DNA from: Pristionchus mayeri
Lineage: Eukaryota > Nematoda > Chromadorea > Rhabditida > Neodiplogasteridae
DNA length: 64,000 nt
Assembly: GCA_036245805.1 (NCBI GenBank)
Contig: BTRK01000003.1
Span: forward strand, 1,736,001 to 1,800,000
Direction: 5' to 3'
Part shown: positions 12,001 through 19,306 of the stretch, piece by piece
Layout of the letters: every line of letters starts with the position of its first letter
Numbering within the stretch: the first letter of the stretch is position 1
The notes under the pieces: model-generated
Database searches by the model: none
Told to the model about the DNA's origin: nothing
Seen by the model: only the letters and a program-made list of their open reading frames with translations
Translations under genes and position numbers: made by a program

Positions 12001-15000
12001 TTGTTCTTATCTTTTTCCCAAACTTTACGATTAATAAACATTCCACCAGAAAACGTGATAGGGCCAATGTTTTCCTCCATACTTTTCTGTTGAAATGTGG
12101 GACCACAGTTAGAAACGCATGCACCATTGGCAAAGGTCTGGGATCGGTGTGCAACAACTTACCGTAGCCCGTCATTTTTGGTCAACAATTTTTCTCTCGA
12201 AAACTATCATTGAAAATTTTTCAGGTGTATACATAGATTATTGTACATCTTTTACACATAGATTATGAATTTCTACATTAGAATATTCACAAATGGGATT
12301 GGAAAATGTGTCGCCAAATTTTGCAGTCATACTATACTAGTACATGCATACATAATGAAAATATCAAAATTCAAAAAATATAAAATTTTCAAAAATGTTT
12401 CCGAGGGGCTGACTCGTGATACACGTGTTAAATTTAACGGATGGCTCACTCTGATCACGCATTTCGTTCCTTGCTCTTTGGATCTCTCGCAAGAGGTGCA
12501 CGTGTATTTGAATCTGCGTGACTCTGGAGCAGTGGTCTCTGGGTCGATTGCTTCCTTGCAGCGAAAGGTCAGCATGTTGTCGGGATCGTTTGGCAGACGG
12601 TAAGCAGCCATGGGGTGTTTCCCTTTATTAGAGGGCAAAGACAGACCAATGAATGACATCTGAAGATAATTTGATGAATGAGATATAGATTCAACAACAG
12701 TCATAGGATTCAACAGCACAGTGCAAATGACATCTAAAATGGACAGAAAATGAGAGAAAATAGGCAAAACAAAGAGAGAGAGGGAGAAGAGCGACCAACT
12801 TGTGGGAAGCTCGCTTGCTTTCCGTATATACTCGAGACCACTGAGGTCGGAAGCCTCCAATGAAGTCGGAGGCCTCCCATAAAGTCGGGAGCTCTCTTTC
12901 ATCCTTGCCGCTCAAGAGATCATTTCCACGAGTTCAGGAAATCATTTTCGCGAGTTCAAGAGACCATTAGTAAAAAAATACCGTAGCGCATATAAACCAT
13001 CCGATCGCTAATATTTCAGGTTGAACTCGCACGCACGACCCCTTTGCAGCGGGATATTAGCAGATTAGCAGATTTTGTGAAACTGGTCTCGATTCTTACG
13101 TATATAGAATTTCATTGTAATTGTGAAACTTAGTTAAAATCAACGAGAATTGCTTCAACTACGCCCGATAATAAATGATGGCTAATAGATCAAAAAGGAA
13201 AATAGACCCGGTGAAATATGGATATTCCGGATGAATTCTGCTCAATCTGAAATTCCAAGCAGTGTTCTACCTCGAGCTCAGTCTCGAAGTCGCGATGGAC
13301 AATGCGCACAATCCAGGTCACGCTACTCGTCCGGGACTATATGCTACAGTAACCGATCGGAAAGCATTATAGTCTTAGTACGCTCCGTTGAGGGCTGAAA
13401 ATGAAACCTTATGTTTGTACCCATCGATGCTATGAGATACCGTTGGGGGGATCGAAATGGAAGTGGTGATCCTCTCATGGGATCCAATGGTGGACCTATA
13501 ACTTTATGGGAGGGTCTGGCAACACCGATTAGTAGGATCTTAGGTTCTGGATAGGGGAAATCCACTGGATAGACTGACTAACTCGCACGTGGGTGAGGGT
13601 GCGCGCGCTTCATGGGAATAAGAAGGTATGCTAGACGAGAGCTTGCTATCAATTCTCGAGCGAACTGCACTACTCGAGAATTCATTCCACTCACTCTCTA
13701 CTCTATTCGTGCAGTCGCCCTCCTAACAGTGGAGGGGGTTGGATATAGGAATGAATCGGAATTACTCTCAGTAATCAATGCAAAACCACTCACGAGTTGA
13801 CTCGCTGAGTCAGCTCTGCTAGGCGAGTCATTCTCCGCGATTCACTAGCGAGTCACCGATTCAAACATTGAGGGAGAAAATATCTCTCCGAGCGCGAGTA
13901 AACGACGATTGTGTTGGCGTTTTGATTTTTTCCGACCACCCTCGTTCGAAATTGAGAAAAAGCGGAAGGACTTTAAAAATTCGAATAAATGTGTTGCGCA
14001 CCAGAAACATATCCGGAAAGTAGGGTAAATTTTCCAAGAAAAGGTAAACTATGAGAAATAGTTAAACGTCGGAGAGTTTGCAGATCTCATGAAACATTCC
14101 CATTAGGTCTGCTAAAAATTCAAGCAAGTACGACGTTTCAGAAGGCATTATAGTTACTATTTAGAGATCCATTAAATCTCAGAGAAACCGATTATCAAAG
14201 TCAATTTTCGCTGAATGGAAAAAAATCAAAAAGTGTCTGACATCCATCAAATCGCCAACACTACGCGTCGGACTACTAAAGGCAGACAGAATTTTTAATG
14301 TCCCTATGCCAGAAATCTCCCCTAGCAGAAATGTACCCACCCCCCTCTCTCCCTTCCGCGCACCTTCCCTTCCACTCCCATCAATGTAACTGCGAACTCG
14401 TTCTCAGTGTGATTGAATATCTCGAACAAAATTGAATGAAATTGATAATATATTTTCCCAACCTAAAGTCAAAGTGAAGTTTCAACTCTACTTCGAAACT
14501 GAGCTCGATGTGCATAGATTGATTGAGCCATCACTACGAAATGAAAACTAGAGGGTTCTCAGAATTTGTCGACCTCACTCACAAAAATTCTGGCTACTAC
14601 CAGAGAAAGCCAACGGTACTCAGAAAAATTATGGATCTTCGGCTATCACGGAGAGCATTCAGAATTTTTCTGAGGAAGTCGGCCATCTCTGATGTTAGTC
14701 AGAATTTTTGTGAGGGAGATCGACAATTTCTAAGAACCTTCAGAATTTTTCTGAGGACCGTCAACCATCACTGAGAGCATTCAGAATTTTTCTGAGGAAG
14801 TCGGCCATCTCTGATGTTAGTCAGAATTTTTGTGAGGGAGATCGACAATTTCTAAGAACCTTCAGAATTTTTCTGAGGACCGTCAACCATCACTGAGAGC
14901 ATTCAGAATTTTTCTGAGGAAGTCGGCCATCTCTGATGTTATTCAGAATTTTTGTGAGGGAGATCGCCAATTTCTAAGAACCTTCAGAATTTTTCTGAGG

Positions 15001-18000
15001 ACCGTCAACCATCTCTGAGAGCATTCAGAATTTTTCTAAGGAAGTCGGCCATCTCTGATGTTAGTCAGAATTTTTGTGAGGGAGATTGACAATTTCTCAG
15101 AACGTTCAGAATTTTTCAGAGGACCGTCAACCATCACTGAGAGCATTCTGAATTTTTCTGAAGACGTCGGCCATCTCTGATGTTAGTCAGAATTTTTGTG
15201 AGGGAGATCGACAATTTCTAAGAACCTTCAGAATTTTTCTGAGGACCGTCAACCATCACTGAGAGCATTCAGAATTTTTCTAAGGAAGTCGGCCATCTCT
15301 GATGTTAGTCAGAATTTTTGTGAGGGAGATTGACAATTTCTCAGAACGTTCAGAATTTTTCAGAGGACCGTCAACCATCACTGAGAGCATTCTGAATTTT
15401 TCTGAAGACGTCGGCCATCTCTGATGTTAGTCAGAATTTTTGTGAGGGAGATCGACAATTTCTAAGAACCTTCAGAATTTTTCTGAGGACCGTCAACCAT
15501 CACTGAGAGCATTCAGAATTTTTCTGAGGAAGTCGGCCATCTCTGATGTTATTCAGAATTTTTGTGAGGGAGATCGCCAATTTCTAAGAACCTTCAGAAT
15601 TTTTCTGAGGACCGTCAACCATCTCTGAGAGCATTCAGAATTTTTCTAAGGAAGTCGGCCATCTCTGATGTTAGTCAGAATTTTTGTGAGGGAGATTGAC
15701 AATTTCTCAGAACGTTCAGAATTTTTCTGAGGACCGTCGACCGTCACTGAGAGCATTCAGAATTTTTCTGAGGAAGTCGGCCATCTCTGATGTTAGTCAG
15801 AATTTTTGTGAGGGAGATCGACAATTTCTAAGAACCTTCAGAATTTTTCTGAGGACCGTCAACCATCACTGAGAGCATTCTGAATTTTTCTGAAGACGTC
15901 GGCCATCTCTGATGTTAGTCAGAATTTTTGTGAGGGAGATCGACAATTTCTGAGAACATTCACAATTTTTCCGGTATGACTCTTCCGGACTCGCACTCGA
16001 TCAGGCTCTTTTCCAACCTTAATGACAATAAATGGAGAATGGGAAATAATCGGAGACGTGGATGCAATTGAAAAGAGAAGATTGGGTGAGGAACAAAAAG
16101 GTGGTGTGGCTGGGAATGCGCTAAAGGGACTTTCCTTTACTTATTTTTTTCATTTATTATTGGCCTTAAATTTTGCGAAATGCTTTTACTGATCATTTTC
16201 TCTGGTGTGAAAAGAGAGGAAGAGTGGCTGACGGAAAATTTCAGAGGGAAGGAATTTGGGAGATAGAAGGTATCATGCATGGGAATGGGAGGAGCAGAGG
16301 AGAGGGGACATTTTGTCCAGGGGACATTTTGTCCACTCTCCCAGGGGACATTTTGTCCATGCGCAAAAAAGGAAGGGGACATTTTGTCCACCACCCGGCC
16401 GAGGATACATTGTCTCCTAGATCGACTCGTTTATGCTCAAGATGGCACAGCAGAGTTTGTCGTTGTCGTCCTCCTTCTCCTCCTTCTTCACTTCCTTCAC
16501 TCCCTTGTCATCCTCTCCCGTGGTCTTCTTGTCCTCCTTCCTGGAGGCATGCTCTGAAGTGGGCGCGGTTACCGTGTCCGCCTTAGCCGCGGACGCGGAA
16601 GCCGCGGCCTCGAGGACGGCCGCTGCCGCGAATGCCGAGGCGACGTGGTCGATGGCGTCGGCGACTTGGCTGTCATCGCGACTGCGACAGAGCACGAAGT
16701 TTACGAACGACATGAGGGAGAGGAGGGAGAAGAATGGCATAGAGTTAGAGTTGCGCCCCCCCTCTTATCTCTCATCTCAGGAGTCGATGTTTCCAGGGTG
16801 ATGGATAGGAGGTGAGGGGATGGTGCGCTTTGAGATGATCAGGTCGGGTGTGAAATTGTAGAAGGAAACAGTGTTGATGTGATGGAAGTTGACATAATGG
16901 CTTGTGAGCAGTGCATGCTCGTAATATTCGAGAATGTTTGGTTTGATAAATATGGTGTCAGAAGTTGGTCTACTAAAGGTGGTTATGTAGGTGGTTCCCT
17001 TCCGTCTCACTCGCAATCTGGTCGATGGATTCGGGCCCACGGGAGCGGAGGGAGTCTGGAGGAAATCGGCCGAGGCAACGCTAGAGGTTCGTTGGATTTG
17101 TCTGATTTGGGTTTCGTGAGTGCTATGTTCGAATAGCTTGATCTAGTGTTGAGCCGTTGTGCTTTTGAATACTACAAAATTTTTACCAGGAGCTTTTTTT
17201 AAATTGCGTTGTTTTGTCTGAAAAAAAGCGGGAAACGAGCGAGAAACGATGATCGTGAAATAGATTTTTTTAAAAATTATTTTTAAATTGGAAATATTTT
17301 TATTTTTTAAATTTTAAATATTTTTTTAATTGGAAGGTGATGCGTGCTAATTCGGAGACTCTTCTGACTGTGATGCAAGCTTTCATCTACGATCCACTCA
17401 TCGAATTTGGAGAAGATAGAGCACAGCAGAACAAGACTGGGGTGAGTGAGTGGGGAAGAGATGGATGGCAATTGCTGGTTTCGGGCTTTGTAATTGCTTC
17501 TTAAGCGAATACTTTGCGTAAAACGTTTATAAGGTGCCTTTGAATTCGCAAGAAAACAACATTAATTTCACGTAAAATATAGTTAGATGGATCGATCCAC
17601 AATTTATTGAATGATAGAGCATCACAGAACATGGTGAGTGAGTGGGGGGAAGTGATCTATGAAACTTGCTGGTTTCGGGTTTTGCTGCGACTTCTTTGCC
17701 TCTAGTCTCTGCCTGGAACTGATCAAAAGAACGGTTCGGGTAAAAATAAAATTTAGCTTCGAGTTGTTTCTTGTGTTACATTGATTGATTCACCTCTCTT
17801 TTTTCTAGCTGAGGAAGGTCGAGGAGAAGGGCAAATCGAATGGAATCGTAGACGGAGTGCTCAGTATGATCCAGTTCGTCGTTTTTTATTAGTTTTTTAA
17901 AAATTTATTTTGAAAATAACTTAATTCCAGTTTTTTTTAAATTTTAGGAATCGTCTCGAAGGTCACATCGTCACGCCCAAAACTATGAAGAAACTGTCGC

Positions 18001-18246
18001 TGACGAAGCCAATGAGTGTGAACGGACAGGTGAGACTCTCTCACTTTTGCATGCTCTCTCTTCTTCTCGCTTTCGTGCGCGCTCTCTCTGTGTCCTGACA
18101 TTGTGAGAGCGTGTTGAGACCAGAGTTAGGAGTACGGTATCCTGATACCTATTGATTGTTTCTCTCAGGTGGCGAAACTGTACGAGCTCGCGACGGATGA
18201 GGCGCTCCTCAGTCAGATGTTCAGTGGATGGTCACCGTACCTCTGA
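1..18246 (+). CDS. atl-1: ATR-type PI3K-like checkpoint kinase, 3' part (FAT end, kinase, FATC)
   Basis: DNA-damage and replication-stress Ser/Thr kinase of the PIKK family, nuclear. The gene is cut by the left window edge. Exons I read: 1-123, 420-518, 649-688, 782-~854 (end uncertain), 1057-1106, 1210-1269, 1408-1518, 1669-1725, 1856-1924, 2081-2164, 2293-2390, 2512-2613, 2706-2786, 3094-3217, 16991-17086, 17337-17441, 17809-17873, 17948-18029, 18169-18246. Apart from the uncertain 782-854 exon, phases agree. Visible motifs: [10 protein letters not shown] (N-lobe, exon 8), [11 protein letters not shown] (catalytic loop) and [12 protein letters not shown] (DFG-equivalent) in exon 14, [13 protein letters not shown] then [14 protein letters not shown] in exon 15, and a FATC tail ending FSGWSPYL, close to the ATR ending. 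The spacing of conserved blocks follows ATR rather than ATM, DNA-PK or mTOR. Oddity: the 13,773-bp intron after exon 14, full of mobile elements, while the other introns are about 70-400 bp. The ATR assignment is from remembered family motifs. Confidence 0.92.
3235..4313. repeat. Purine-rich degenerate direct repeats
   Basis: GA- and GGA-rich stretch without a convincing gene. Sub-blocks recur: a segment with CACGAAGTAGTAGTA at about 3738 and 4142, and one with GAAGAGCCGGAACTA at about 3819 and 4071. Long ORFs on both strands here are low-complexity and have no recognisable domain. Confidence 0.5.
4314..4703 (-). CDS. Ala/Lys-rich small ORF, copy 1 (hypothetical, possibly decayed)
   Basis: 129-residue ORF on the minus strand with a poly-Ala middle ([13 protein letters not shown]), then a Lys-rich block (KKGKKKKK), ending with TNEST. 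Copy 2 at 16417-16740 shares IDH, the AAAAVLEAA motif, the acidic/Lys tail and an NES ending, and the upstream flanks (4739-4890 and about 16760-16900) are also alike. This is therefore a duplicated unit, not just low complexity. The N-termini differ after the starting MP. I do not recognise a family. It lies antisense in the ATR intron. It could be a transposon-borne ORF or GC-rich non-coding DNA. Confidence 0.35.
   Translation of the reverse strand: MPLLDYLWCRSRRVGVFTPTTAEDGAEDVTVAHADEQQQHEPPPIDHTAAAAAAAAVLEAAVAASEAKAAAAKAAAATASAAAADSKKGKKKKKQEAKSGGEKTTNRAIKEEVEVDKLSYVSTTTNEST
4704..5436. repeat. Flank of copy 1 (direct repeat of 16760-16900), otherwise no gene seen
   Basis: The segment from about 4739 to 4890, with CTCTTATCTCTCATCTCAGG and a following GTTTCCAGGGTGATGGATAG, recurs in the same orientation at 16759-16900. 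From about 4890 to 5436 I see no coding signal and no clear repeat. Confidence 0.5.
5437..5576. repeat. Seven copies of a GGACAAAATGTCC motif
   Basis: Seven copies of TGGACAAAATGTCCC(CT) are spaced irregularly 16-32 bp apart (starts near 5437, 5469, 5491, 5508, 5527, 5543, 5560). Each unit is a short near-palindrome (GGACA/TGTCC). Apparent peptides on both strands only translate the repeat. Confidence 0.85.
5437..5716. repeat. Left arm of an inverted repeat matching 16162-16396
   Basis: The motif cluster plus the following sequence (CATGCATGATACCTTCTATC, then CACTCTTCCTCTCTTTTCAC) reappears as reverse complement at 16162-16396. The arms lie about 10.4 kb apart and enclose the TIR element and the 122-bp satellite. 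The two arms have different numbers of the GGACAAAATGTCC unit (7 against 4). Confidence 0.75.
5789..6060 (+). repeat. Left terminal inverted repeat of the MULE-type element
   Basis: Reverse-complement partner of 13612-13919. Rich in GAGTC/GACTC words, with several ACTCGC and GCGAGT boxes. Imperfect, with small indels. Confidence 0.65.
6061..6622. other. Spacer inside the TIR element, nothing recognised
   Basis: AT-rich, no long ORF with coding character, no clear repeat. Confidence 0.4.
6623..6947. repeat. Two-copy direct repeat
   Basis: Segments 6623-6756 and 6803-6947 are alike. Shared words include GAGGAAATTTAAAA, TTGTGGGCAAGGGGTTTGC, CCATGTTGATAGCTTCA and GGAGTAGGGTCT. Unit spacing is about 180 bp. 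Non-coding. Confidence 0.7.
7161..7214. repeat. Perfect 23-bp hairpin with 8-base loop
   Basis: 7161-7183 is the exact reverse complement of 7192-7214, with loop GACTCATT. No longer symmetry outside. It could be the relic of a small foldback element or a transcript hairpin. No precursor-like extension is seen. Confidence 0.85.
7215..7664. other. Spacer with a G homopolymer, nothing recognised
   Basis: Contains a run of about 13 G at 7447. No gene or repeat recognised apart from that. Confidence 0.4.
7665..8670. mobile_element. Foldback palindrome 1 (about 1 kb)
   Basis: The left arm 7665-8135 and right arm 8208-8670 are reverse complements with about 85 percent or better identity by eye. 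For example CACGAGACAATCGAGCT is mirrored at the right end, and AACTTTCTTTTCCAC faces GTGGAAAAGAAAGTT at the centre. The unique centre is 72 bp. No transposase ORF inside. This resembles a non-autonomous foldback element nested in the larger one. Confidence 0.85.
8671..8990. other. Spacer between the two palindromes
   Basis: No gene seen. The end (about 8937-8979) resembles, in + orientation, the 3' end of the MULE gene including its ATCTGA stop context, so the second palindrome may originally have been slightly longer. Confidence 0.35.
8991..10000. mobile_element. Foldback palindrome 2 (about 1 kb)
   Basis: Its outermost 16 bp (GACTTGGCACTGGCCG at 8991) is an exact inverse of 9985-10000. 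Arms run about 8991-9472 and 9518-10000, with a 45-bp centre. Matching words include AAATTTTTCAAGAACTCC / GGAGTTCTTGAAAAATTT. The right end lies 23 bp beyond the MULE gene's stop codon. Confidence 0.85.
10024..12659 (-). CDS. MULE-type transposase with Cys-rich N-terminus, 12 exons
   Basis: Cut-and-paste DNA transposase of the Mutator-like group. Exons on the minus strand, 5' to 3': 12450-12659, 11865-12086, 11591-11834, 11475-11548, 11283-11415, 11128-11229, 10962-11060, 10795-10915, 10599-10743, 10391-10558, 10269-10332, 10024-10212, about 590 residues. The N-terminus is Cys-rich ([12 protein letters not shown]; later [10 protein letters not shown]), perhaps a degenerate FLYWCH-like zinc finger. 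MULE landmarks: [11 protein letters not shown] (first Asp), [23 protein letters not shown] (second Asp), [23 protein letters not shown] (catalytic Glu region), ending LKQTI. Start ATG follows TTATCTTCAG directly, as at a cis or SL trans-splice site. Oddity: in exon 2 the frame that fits both neighbours breaks near 11994, needing either a 1-base frameshift or a 34-nt mini-intron. The gene is antisense in the ATR intron, within the TIR element. Confidence 0.85.
12657..12668 (-). promoter_or_regulatory. Possible SL trans-splice acceptor at the MULE start codon
   Basis: On the minus strand TTATCTTCAG abuts ATG with no 5'UTR, a pattern frequent at nematode spliced-leader sites. An ordinary cis-spliced 5' exon is the alternative. 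Confidence 0.35.
12845..12895. repeat. Short tandem repeat, about 20 bp x 2.5
   Basis: Variants of GTCGGAAGCCTCCAATGAA repeat at 12845, 12864 and 12884. A second weak pair with ATCATTTCCACGAGTTCA follows at about 12920. Confidence 0.6.
12896..13611. other. Spacer inside the TIR element, nothing recognised
   Basis: No convincing ORF or repeat beyond short word pairs. Confidence 0.4.
13612..13919 (-). repeat. Right terminal inverted repeat of the MULE-type element
   Basis: Inverse partner of 5789-6060, including CTGCTAGGCGAGTCATTCTC and the terminus TTGGCG at 13919. A further isolated CGCCAACACTACGCGTCG terminus-like word lies at about 14253 in + orientation. Confidence 0.65.
13920..14539. 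other. Intron spacer, nothing recognised
   Basis: AT-rich with an isolated terminus-like word near 14253. No gene seen. Confidence 0.4.
14540..15980. repeat. 122-bp satellite built of three ~40-bp subunits
   Basis: The period is exactly 122 bp (GAGAGCATT at 14651, 14773, 14895 and so on), about 11 copies, with a degenerate leading edge from 14540. Each monomer has three subunits starting CAGAATTTTTSTGAGG followed by different 24-base tails. Variant monomers (CTGAGGAAG, CTAAGGAAG, CTGAAGACG) recur in blocks: 15020-15263 is duplicated at 15264-15507, and 14898-15141 at 15508-15751, which indicates recent unequal exchange. Confidence 0.95.
16162..16396. repeat. Right arm of the 5437-5716 inverted repeat, with four GGACATTTTGTCC units
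   Basis: Reverse complement of the left arm. Four motif units lie at 16303-16390. It sits directly next to Ala/Lys-rich ORF copy 2, whereas copy 1 lies about 730 bp from its own cluster and keeps the same orientation. The two units were therefore assembled differently. Confidence 0.75.
16417..16740 (-). CDS. Ala/Lys-rich small ORF, copy 2 (hypothetical)
   Basis: 107-residue ORF on the minus strand. It has a hydrophobic start ([18 protein letters not shown], possibly a signal anchor), an Ala-rich centre ([18 protein letters not shown]), and a Lys/Glu/Asp tail ending INESI. It is related to copy 1 at 4314-4703, with shared upstream flank. Family unknown. The last exons of the ATR gene begin 250 bp away on the other strand. 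The coding claim rests on conservation between the two copies only. Confidence 0.4.
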   Translation of the reverse strand: MPFFSLLSLMSFVNFVLCRSRDDSQVADAIDHVASAFAAAAVLEAAASASAAKADTVTAPTSEHASRKEDKKTTGEDDKGVKEVKKEEKEDDNDKLCCAILSINESI

Positions 18247-19047
18247 GGTATACGGTAGCTAGGGAGTATGGTAGATCGACTAGGTCGCTTTGTTATCTTC
18301 AGTCTGTAGGATATGTTGTTCTAACTGATCTCTTATTTCGGGTTACAAATTACCTGTGAATGTTGATTTGTGTTGTACCGATCTCTCATCGAATGCTGGT
18401 CCAGTCGCATAATATCACCTATGATTGCTGTACTCTGTTGGAAGTTGTTCGTTTTGCTGATAATTATGATAAATACGTTATCTATGTAATTACATTCCAA
18501 TTGGAAGTAACGTCGGTGCATTTGAGTGTACGAAGTTAGTAAGTTATTAATCTTTATTGGGGCTCGTATTCGTATTTTCATTTATTGAAATGTGAAGATT
18601 TAAAGTGAACAAGTGTAAAATTTATAGGGACGGCAGCCCGAATTTTTGAGTACGGAATATTGGTTGCCTCCTTCCGACGCTTTTGCTTTCAAACTACCGT
18701 ACTTTTCAAGCCAAATTCTTTCAATATTTTAAAACATTAAATAAAATATTTAATGTGATATTTGAACTATTTTATTGATTGGAATGAATATGAACACATA
18801 TTGAAAGAACATCAAGCATAGCAAGAAGAGACATGTTGCAGTATTGGAGAAGCACGAAGCGATCGAAAATACATGTGTTTTCAGAACTAAGTGTTGAAGC
18901 TTCGTTTTATCAGTTTTGGTAGATTATCAATCACAAAAAATTGTTTTCACAATAAAAATAAATAAAAATATAAAATATTAGAGAATGAGGCCGTCAAAGT
19001 TGAGCATTTTACCGTTGTGAAAATGTCTTTTTTTTCGTTTTCTTGAA
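18247..19047. other. Intergenic region after atl-1, no gene seen
   Basis: AT-rich 3' flank. TACGGTA-type words occur just after the stop and a TACCGTA at about 18702. No convincing ORF or RNA gene. Confidence 0.45.
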
Positions 19048-19143
19048 GGGCGACATTAGTATGTTCGAGATTTTTAATTATGTTTTGCAGAACAACATTA
19101 CGCATTTTTTAAGCGAAAAATAAAAAATATACTAATGTCGCCC
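19048..19143. repeat. Short inverted repeat element (96 bp)
   Basis: GGGCGACATTAGTAT at 19048-19062 is exactly mirrored at 19129-19143. Weaker symmetry extends outside. Probably a tiny MITE. Confidence 0.7.
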
Positions 19144-19306
19144 TCTGAGAAAATGATTTTTTAAACTAAAATATTTTGATTGACCCATAGGAAACTACCG
19201 TAACTAACGATCGCTTCGATCATTCGAGGTAGCTCGAGCTTGATCGTGAGTTCTGGCTTAGTTAACTGTTCTAGTTTGTTGTTTTCTTTGCCTTGTATTG
19301 TTTGTC

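Larger units (their letters stand above)
5789..13919. mobile_element. Large TIR DNA transposon (MULE-type) inside the ATR intron
   Basis: Left terminus CGCCAACACTACCGTCGTTT at 5789. The right end at 13919 reads CGCCAACACAATCGTCGTTT on the minus strand. Similarity continues inward for about 270-310 bp and includes GAGAATGACTCGCCTAGCAG in both. Identity looks like about 70 percent, so the element is old. It encloses an antisense MULE transposase gene (10024-12659), which makes a MULE origin reasonable. I found no 9-bp target duplication at the outer ends, so the exact boundaries are unproven. Two ~1-kb palindromes lie inside. Confidence 0.6.
3218..16990 (+). other. 13.8-kb intron of the ATR gene, filled with repeats
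   Basis: The exon ending NVPE has a GTGAGG donor at 3218. The continuation, VVPFRL, starts after TGTAG at 16991 in phase 0. No ATR-like coding is visible between them. Contents in order: purine-rich degenerate repeats, an Ala/Lys-rich antisense ORF, the GGACAAAATGTCC cluster, a large TIR element with an antisense MULE gene, palindromes, a 122-bp satellite, a second GGACAAAATGTCC cluster in inverse orientation, and a second Ala/Lys-rich antisense ORF. Confidence 0.85.

Noticed and set aside
11925..12167. + strand ORF opposite MULE exon 2
   Set aside because: Shadow of the antisense exon; no splice or motif support.
17948..18029. Alternative phase of atl-1 exon 18
   Set aside because: It would run into a stop in the last exon. 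The CA|GTTCGT donor at 17874 gives the phase that reads the FATC end.
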